Source: Silene conica
Taxonomy: Eukaryota > Streptophyta > Magnoliopsida > Caryophyllales > Caryophyllaceae
Length of the DNA: 64,000 bases
Reading direction: 5' to 3'
Assembly: GCA_029255685.2 (NCBI GenBank)
Contig: CM055319.2
Location: forward strand, 13,340,247-13,404,246
Shown: positions 58,733 through 64,000 of the stretch, piece by piece
Position numbering within the stretch: the first letter of the stretch is position 1
Layout: each line of letters opens with the position of its first letter
Translations under genes and position numbers: made by a program
Notes under the pieces: generated by a model
What the model was told of the DNA's origin: nothing
The model's input: only the letters and a program-made list of their open reading frames with translations
Databases searched by the model: none

Positions 58733-58803
58733 GGAGTCGCTGATGAAAGTATGGATCATATTGGGTTAGGGGGAAGTCGCTGATGAAAGTATGGATCATA
58801 CTG
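58733..58803. repeat. 41-bp tandem duplication
   Basis: AGTCGCTGATGAAAGTATGG followed by ATCATA occurs twice. Confidence 0.8.
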
Positions 58804-59700
58804 GCCCATGAGAAGGCCGGAAGTCGGGCTAATCACGCAACAATTGGAGATGGAACGAATGTCGTGCTGACGCAGACTGACTCTTTAAATTGGGCACACC
58901 TAACTGAAAATATATAGCTAATAAATTGACTAGGGCGATAACAACATAAATAAAATATTGACCGACACAATAAGCTATTAACTGACTAATATCTTGTTTT
59001 TTCTTTACAAAAACCAAAATAAATTAGTTATTACAATAGTTTCGACTTGGCAAAATTTATCTAATTCTACAACTATTTATTTATCAAAACATTAATAACT
59101 CGAATCAAATTCATTTGTAACGGTAATGTAATAATGTTAGGAGTCGTTGAGTTTATCAAGAAACTTAATTTTCCTAGGAATATCAATTTCATAGGAATTG
59201 ATTTCTTGCATCCAATTCGGGTGAATTTGGCAAAAGCGTTCGGTTGCTCATCTAGGAATTAAATTTTGTGGGAACTTCAAATGACCAAAAGGGTAGGTAA
59301 ATGAGTTCCTACATCATTTAGGCATCGAAAGTTTACAGGAACTTCTAATATTCCATTTTACAAAAATTATGGCAATCAAATAACTCATGTTTTTTGCTTA
59401 ATTCATGTGTTTTGTAAGTGTCAAGTAAACAACCTCTTATTAATCACTCAAATGACGAAATAAAGTCATTTTAATCAGCCTGATCAATCGATTACAAGCT
59501 CTTATAAGAGGAGAATGAGTAATGAAAATGACCTAACAGGTTTGATCGGAATGTGTCGTAGATAATCGTAAGGCGTATGCAAAAGGTCAAGGCTTGACAA
59601 AATAATTAAAGTACGAAAAGGTCCATTCTAACATTCTATGTGCCTACTAGTCAAAGCAACCACCTTGGCATGCTCTTCCTTTCTTTTACCAATTTTTCAT
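58804..59700. other. Upstream region of paralogue 3
   Basis: AT-rich with no gene or defined repeat. Confidence 0.4.
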
Positions 59701-59713
59701 TGCTATTTAATTT

Positions 59714-59727
59714 GCCTATATATAGTA
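59714..59727 (+). promoter_or_regulatory. TATA box of paralogue 3
   Basis: CCTATATATAGTAG, about 190 bp before the ATG at 59907, the same spacing as in the other two copies. Confidence 0.6.
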
Positions 59728-59906
59728 GCTCATCACCTTCTTTATCATCCCAAAACATTTCTTCATCTAAACCTAAAACAATAACACCATCCTCATCCTC
59801 ATTCAAATTCAAACAACCATTTATATTTAATTTTCGCGTTCTCGTAATTATTTATATATCGAATCTAAACACTTTATAATAAAAACAACGTAATTATTGT
59901 TACGCT

Positions 59907-61202
59907 ATGGTTATTACCTTACCTTCTTCGTCATCATCAATGACATTACTTACAAGGCCACCGTACCAAACAACACAAATATTTAACCGTAGTCGGACGA
60001 CAATTAGGTCCGCTTTATCAATTCCACAATTATCTCCTTCCGATAAAAGATGGAGAGAACAAAATGGATCAAATACCATCCTCATTAACAAGAAAAACAC
60101 GAAAACTACACCACTTGTTAACAGTGACACGAGAAAAGGACATGGTAGGCACGAAGATAATACCGCGACAAAAACGCTTCTTAAGCTCCATATTGTTCTT
60201 GAAGCGGTACTAGATAGAATTGAGATGCACCATAACGTTGGTGAACAACGTGAGAATTGGAATGCATTATTATTAAACTCACTAAACATGATCACGTTAA
60301 CGGCCGCGACCATGGCGGGTGTAGCTAGCATGGGCGGAGATCACACATTACCGTTGAAATTATCTTCGGTACTACTCTTTTCAGCAGCAACTGGGGTAGT
60401 ATTACTTATGAATAAAATCCAACCTTCTCAATTAGTTGAGGAACAACGGACTGCTGTTCGGTTGTTTAAGCAACTACGAACCGACATCCAAACTCGACTT
60501 GAAATCGACAACATTAATGAAAAATACGTCGAAGACGCTATGGCGAAGGTCCTAGCTTTGGATAGGGCGTACCCGCTTCCACTCTTAGGTGCCATGCTTG
60601 AAAAGTACCCTAAGACGCTTAAGCCCGCGGTTTGGTGGCCTAATTCGAGTCATAAACCCTCATTAGTTGAGGGTGTTACGAAAGATGGGGAAAATGGATG
60701 GAGTAAGGATTTAGAGGAGGAATTGAGAGATGTTATAGGAATTGTAGAGAGAAAGGATAAAGAGGAATACATTAGACTAGGGAATAAAGCATTGAAGTTT
60801 AATAAAATGTTAGCCAAAATGGGTCCAACACTCATGGGGGTTGCGGCCGTGTCATCGGCCTTTTCTGGCCATGGTGGTCCGTGGGCGGGGCTTGTGGCGG
60901 CCGCAGCCGGATCAATGGCTAGTGTAGTGAATAGTGTACAACATGGTGGACAAGTAGGGATGGTGTTTGAGATGTATAGGAATTCTGCTGGTTTTTGTAG
61001 TTTATTGGGAGAAAGTGTAGAGAATAATGTTGAAGAGGGTGATTTAGGTAAAAGGGAAAATGGAGAATTGTTTGAAATGAAAATGGCTTTGAGATTGGGA
61101 AGAAGTGTATCCGAGCTTAGGGATTTTGTGAGTGAATCAAGTTGTTCTTGGTTAAGTGAGGATGGAAGTCCTAAAGGAGGGTTTGCTAGCAAACTCTTTT
61201 GA
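59907..61202 (+). CDS. Plastid-type membrane protein, At4g22030-like (paralogue 3)
   Basis: An intact single-exon frame of 431 residues. It shares the family core with the copies at 10.5 and 40.8 kb: [85 protein letters not shown] and the terminal FASKLF. The N-terminal 100 residues are unlike the others but again Ser/Thr/Arg-rich, as in a plastid transit peptide. The C-terminus has an extra Ser-rich loop (SESSCSWLSEDGSP) before the conserved end. Two to four hydrophobic segments suggest a membrane protein. The role is unknown to me and no F-box is visible. It is older than the 10/40 kb duplication. Confidence 0.88.
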   Translation: MVITLPSSSSSMTLLTRPPYQTTQIFNRSRTTIRSALSIPQLSPSDKRWREQNGSNTILINKKNTKTTPLVNSDTRKGHGRHEDNTATKTLLKLHIVLEAVLDRIEMHHNVGEQRENWNALLLNSLNMITLTAATMAGVASMGGDHTLPLKLSSVLLFSAATGVVLLMNKIQPSQLVEEQRTAVRLFKQLRTDIQTRLEIDNINEKYVEDAMAKVLALDRAYPLPLLGAMLEKYPKTLKPAVWWPNSSHKPSLVEGVTKDGENGWSKDLEEELRDVIGIVERKDKEEYIRLGNKALKFNKMLAKMGPTLMGVAAVSSAFSGHGGPWAGLVAAAAGSMASVVNSVQHGGQVGMVFEMYRNSAGFCSLLGESVENNVEEGDLGKRENGELFEMKMALRLGRSVSELRDFVSESSCSWLSEDGSPKGGFASKLF

Positions 61203-62205
61203 TTTCTTTGAGACAAACAATGTATAGTCAACTAGGTTTACTCATAGATTATTAATAATTTATTCTTTCATTAATTTTTGATTTGTACATTCTTGTAAAA
61301 AGACCAAGACAAGAATAATAATATTTGTAAGAATCATAACCTTAATTTCTTACTTACTAAAAGATTAAACTTGCTTGAAGTTTACATGTATTTGTATTTG
61401 TGTTTCATTACTTGTTTTACCATTATGCTATTACCGAAAAACTCAACTTTACCGTCCATGAGTTCATAAACAGTTAAAAGAATAAATGCATAAAAATTAT
61501 CATGCTGGTTCTAAATTGTTCTAGGCCTTGTTTGGTAAACATCGGATTAATATTGGCAGAAGCAGACTGTAAAAACATACTCGTATTTAACTAGCAGAAT
61601 TTATTGTCAGTTTTGACTGGCATATTCAATTAGCATAATTTGTTAAAGGTGTTTGGTAATTAACAGAACTAAATTAGCCGATTATCTCAATCATTTGTTA
61701 AATGACAAAAAAGATATGAAAAAATTATTGAGTAATATTTGTCAAAATACATCACACAAACAACTTTAATAACTAATGTCCATTTCTCCTAATAGCCATC
61801 AAACTAGAAGTAACGTTATAGCGGACAGTTGACACTTAATTTCTTTGGTTCCCGAAGACTAGATTGCAGGTTGCGAGAAATGATTAGCCACATCTTGTAA
61901 TAGATCTGTAAGCATAAAATCCGAGTGTTCATCAATGATTCTAAAAGAATCATCCCTAATTGTATTTCTTCTTATATAATATGCAAAAGTTCCACAAATA
62001 ATCCTATTTTGATTTTGTAGGGTGTATTGAGGCATCAATCCTACAATTTTCTCTTACTGCTATAACCACAAAAATGCCGCATAAAATGGAAATTTAACGG
62101 AAATCAATTACTCCGTAAGTTTTGAGTTAAGGAAAATCAAAGCATGCATAAACAAACAAAAACAAACAATACAAATTACACATGAAATATGTCACTGAAT
62201 ACCTT
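61203..62205. other. Downstream intergenic
   Basis: No gene. TGTTTGGTAAACA at about 61537 has an inverted partner near 63507-63524 (TTGTTTACCAAACG), so a decayed hAT-like element of about 2 kb could span 61523-63540. This is only suggestive. Confidence 0.35.
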
Positions 62206-62513
62206 TTAGGGGGTGTTTGGTTGGAGTTTTTTGAATAGATTGGAATAGATTTAATTCATTCTAGTGTTTGGTTGAAAGGTTTTGGAAGGGAATTTGATAC
62301 CCAATGGATTCTGACCAATTCCAAACCCTTGAAATCTCATACCGATGTATATATACCAAAGTTTCTAAATCCATTCCACTATATTACTACACACAATCCA
62401 TTTCATAATCAAACCAAACACTCGTGAGCAACTATGGCGTTCTAACTTCATACTTCTATGATATCACAATCCATTCCAATCCATTCCAGTACTTTGAACC
62501 AAACGACCCCTTA
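62206..62513. mobile_element. MITE, about 308 bp, GTTTGGTT ends
   Basis: The left end TTAGGGGGTGTTTGGTTGGA and the right end AACCAAACGACCCCTTA are inverted repeats. Arms with ATTCCATTCCA/TGGAATAGATT-type sequence also pair. The target duplication is uncertain. Confidence 0.7.
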
Positions 62514-63380
62514 GAAAAATTGAAAAAACAAGTTAGAGAAAAAAAACGTAACTTTTGCAAAGGTAGAAGAGAATGAGGAACTGTGGAACAAAAGTAGGGT
62601 TAATATTTTTTTAAGGGTAAAAATGTAATTTTTTATTTTTGCTAATCTGCTATTTGAATATGCTGAAGGAGCATCATATTCCAAAATAGCATATTGAAGC
62701 CCAATACACTCTATCAATATGTTGTTTCCCAAAACGTCCAAATATCATATATATTGAATATTGATTAGTCAAATATGCTAATCACCTCAAATATGCTAAT
62801 TCTTTTGCAATATGTTGTTTACTAATAAATAACGTCTATTCTAACAAAAAAACAATATCATTATTCTAGTTAACTATTGTTCTTTCACCTGGAAATTAAG
62901 AAGCTGGACCTAAATAAATTAACAAAATTGAATTAATTGACTTGACACATTGATGAATTCAATCAACTAAATTAGGTGAATAATAGAAACGGTGAAGAGA
63001 AGTTGCATTGAAATGAACTTAATTGACTGAGTGTAAAAGTAAATGATATGAGCAAGTTAATTTATTATTTGAATATAAAGAAATTAAAATTGGATAGGTA
63101 GTGTCTTTTAATTCCAACTTAATAATTATTTTACCTTTAAATTTCTACCAAGCAATCACAACTCACATTGATCTTGTCAACTAAATCATATTTGTACTTA
63201 ACAAAAATTATGGGAAAATGATGAGGGAGTGGGTGAAGGAACTGATAAATTCGAAATAGCATAAGGTACACGTAGAAAAATCTTATTTTTTTTATCTTTG
63301 TAAAATTAATGAACTACTTAATTATCCTACTTTAAAATATGTCATTTACGTGTTGGGTTAAGTATCATGCATTTCAAATG
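62514..63380. other. AT-rich intergenic
   Basis: No gene; the 76-residue minus frame has no domain I know. Confidence 0.4.
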
Positions 63381-63384
63381 AGCA

Positions 63385-63475
63385 CAGCACTTATGTCGCG
63401 GGTGAGAATCAAACCCTCAAATTCATGGTTGGGATAGGGAACGCTCTTACTACTTGAGTTAACTCTTATTCACAC
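63385..63475 (-). mobile_element. tRNA-derived SINE, relative of the 10.2 kb copy
   Basis: GTCGCGGGTGAGAATCAAAC, CATGGTTGGG and TACTTGAGTTAACTCTTATT match 10200-10275 with scattered substitutions. The tail is degraded, so it is probably older. Confidence 0.75.
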
Positions 63476-63854
63476 AACATATTAACCTACCTATGTTGTT
63501 TTATAATATGTTGTTTACCAAACGTCAAAACTCAAAATTGGCTTATTGATTACTAATTAGGCATGCTAAAAGCATTATCCGAACATGCAACTTATTTCCT
63601 CTATTCCAAAATTATCTTTCTAATTTGACATGGACAGTTTTCAAAGCACCACTTTTAATCGATTTTTTTCCATTTTTGTAAATAATTTTCCATTCAAAAA
63701 ATACATTTGTATGATGAATATAAATGTTTAATATTATCATCAAGTTATAATATTTTTTAAATTTTAACACTTATTAATGGTCTTAAAGTTTGACCTTAAA
63801 AGTCAAATTAAGAAGATTCACGAAGTATAATTCACCGTACGTCAGATTCAATAT

Positions 63855-63966
63855 GAGTATGTAAAAAGATAACAATATATTATCCGACATGTAAAATCTG
63901 TTTTGGAAATGAGTATGTAAAAAGATAACAATATATTATCCGACATGTAAAATCTGTTTTGGAAAC
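63855..63966. repeat. 56-bp tandem duplication
   Basis: Copies at 63855-63910 and 63911-63966 are identical except for the last base; the unit starts GAGTATGTAAAAAGATAACA. Confidence 0.95.
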
Positions 63967-64000
63967 AATTATGGAGTATTATATTTCGAGTATTTGATAT

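Noticed and set aside
60650..61231. 193-residue minus-strand frame over paralogue 3
   Set aside because: Antisense shadow of the 431-residue gene; low-complexity Ser/Pro composition and no domain.

Overview
This is a plant nuclear window: AT-rich, intron-era gene fragments, no operons or bacterial signals, and most of it made of transposable elements of many classes. Element types and host-gene fragments point to a eudicot. A Caryophyllales species is my guess from general repeat style only, not something the sequence proves. Host genes are few. There are three members of one plastid-type membrane protein family (annotated in Arabidopsis as 'probable F-box protein At4g22030', although I see no F-box): two copies about 95% identical on the minus strand (10506-11750 and 40807-42051) and a diverged one on the plus strand (59907-61202). 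There is also one short La-motif (LARP1-like) gene at 44383-44940 on the minus strand.

Layout. 0-9.8 kb: a cluster of Helitrons, including one with a decayed RepHel helicase end (4365-5157) and a textbook 3' hairpin plus CTAG (5570-5598), then a decayed Copia remnant (8596-9785). 10-12.1 kb: paralogue 1, with a SINE in its 3' flank. 12.1-24.8 kb: a large insertion in the upstream region of paralogue 1. It is a MULE-like element with long inverted ends, and it carries a very young, apparently intact Copia retrotransposon (15031-23666, LTRs identical by eye, TSD AATAG). 24.8-26.6 kb: MITEs and possible CACTA end repeats. 26.9-34.8 kb: three nested elements, an L1-type LINE split by a hAT-type element, which is itself split by a Copia element whose LTRs begin TA and end TA. 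34.8-35.7 kb: an 868-bp TRIM-like LTR element. 36-39.6 kb: several MITEs and a heptamer array. 39.7-42.4 kb: paralogue 2. 43-47.4 kb: MITEs, the LARP gene and a Helitron end. 48343-52792: a 4450-bp CACTA element (TSD GGA) carrying pieces of three unrelated host genes: vacuolar sorting receptor, V-ATPase subunit c'' and PWP1. 53-58.8 kb: SINEs, a Stowaway MITE, a solo LTR, a Helitron remnant, tandem repeats and an orphan copy of the paralogue 3' flank. 59.6-61.3 kb: paralogue 3. 61.5-64 kb: MITEs, a SINE and a tandem repeat.

How the parts relate. The 10 kb and 40 kb genes sit in a shared segment, so each copy serves as the empty-site control for insertions in the other. Both the SINE and the 12.7-kb insertion are absent from the 40 kb copy. 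The most notable object is the gene-capturing CACTA at 48.3-52.8 kb. No computation was run; alignments and identities are by eye.
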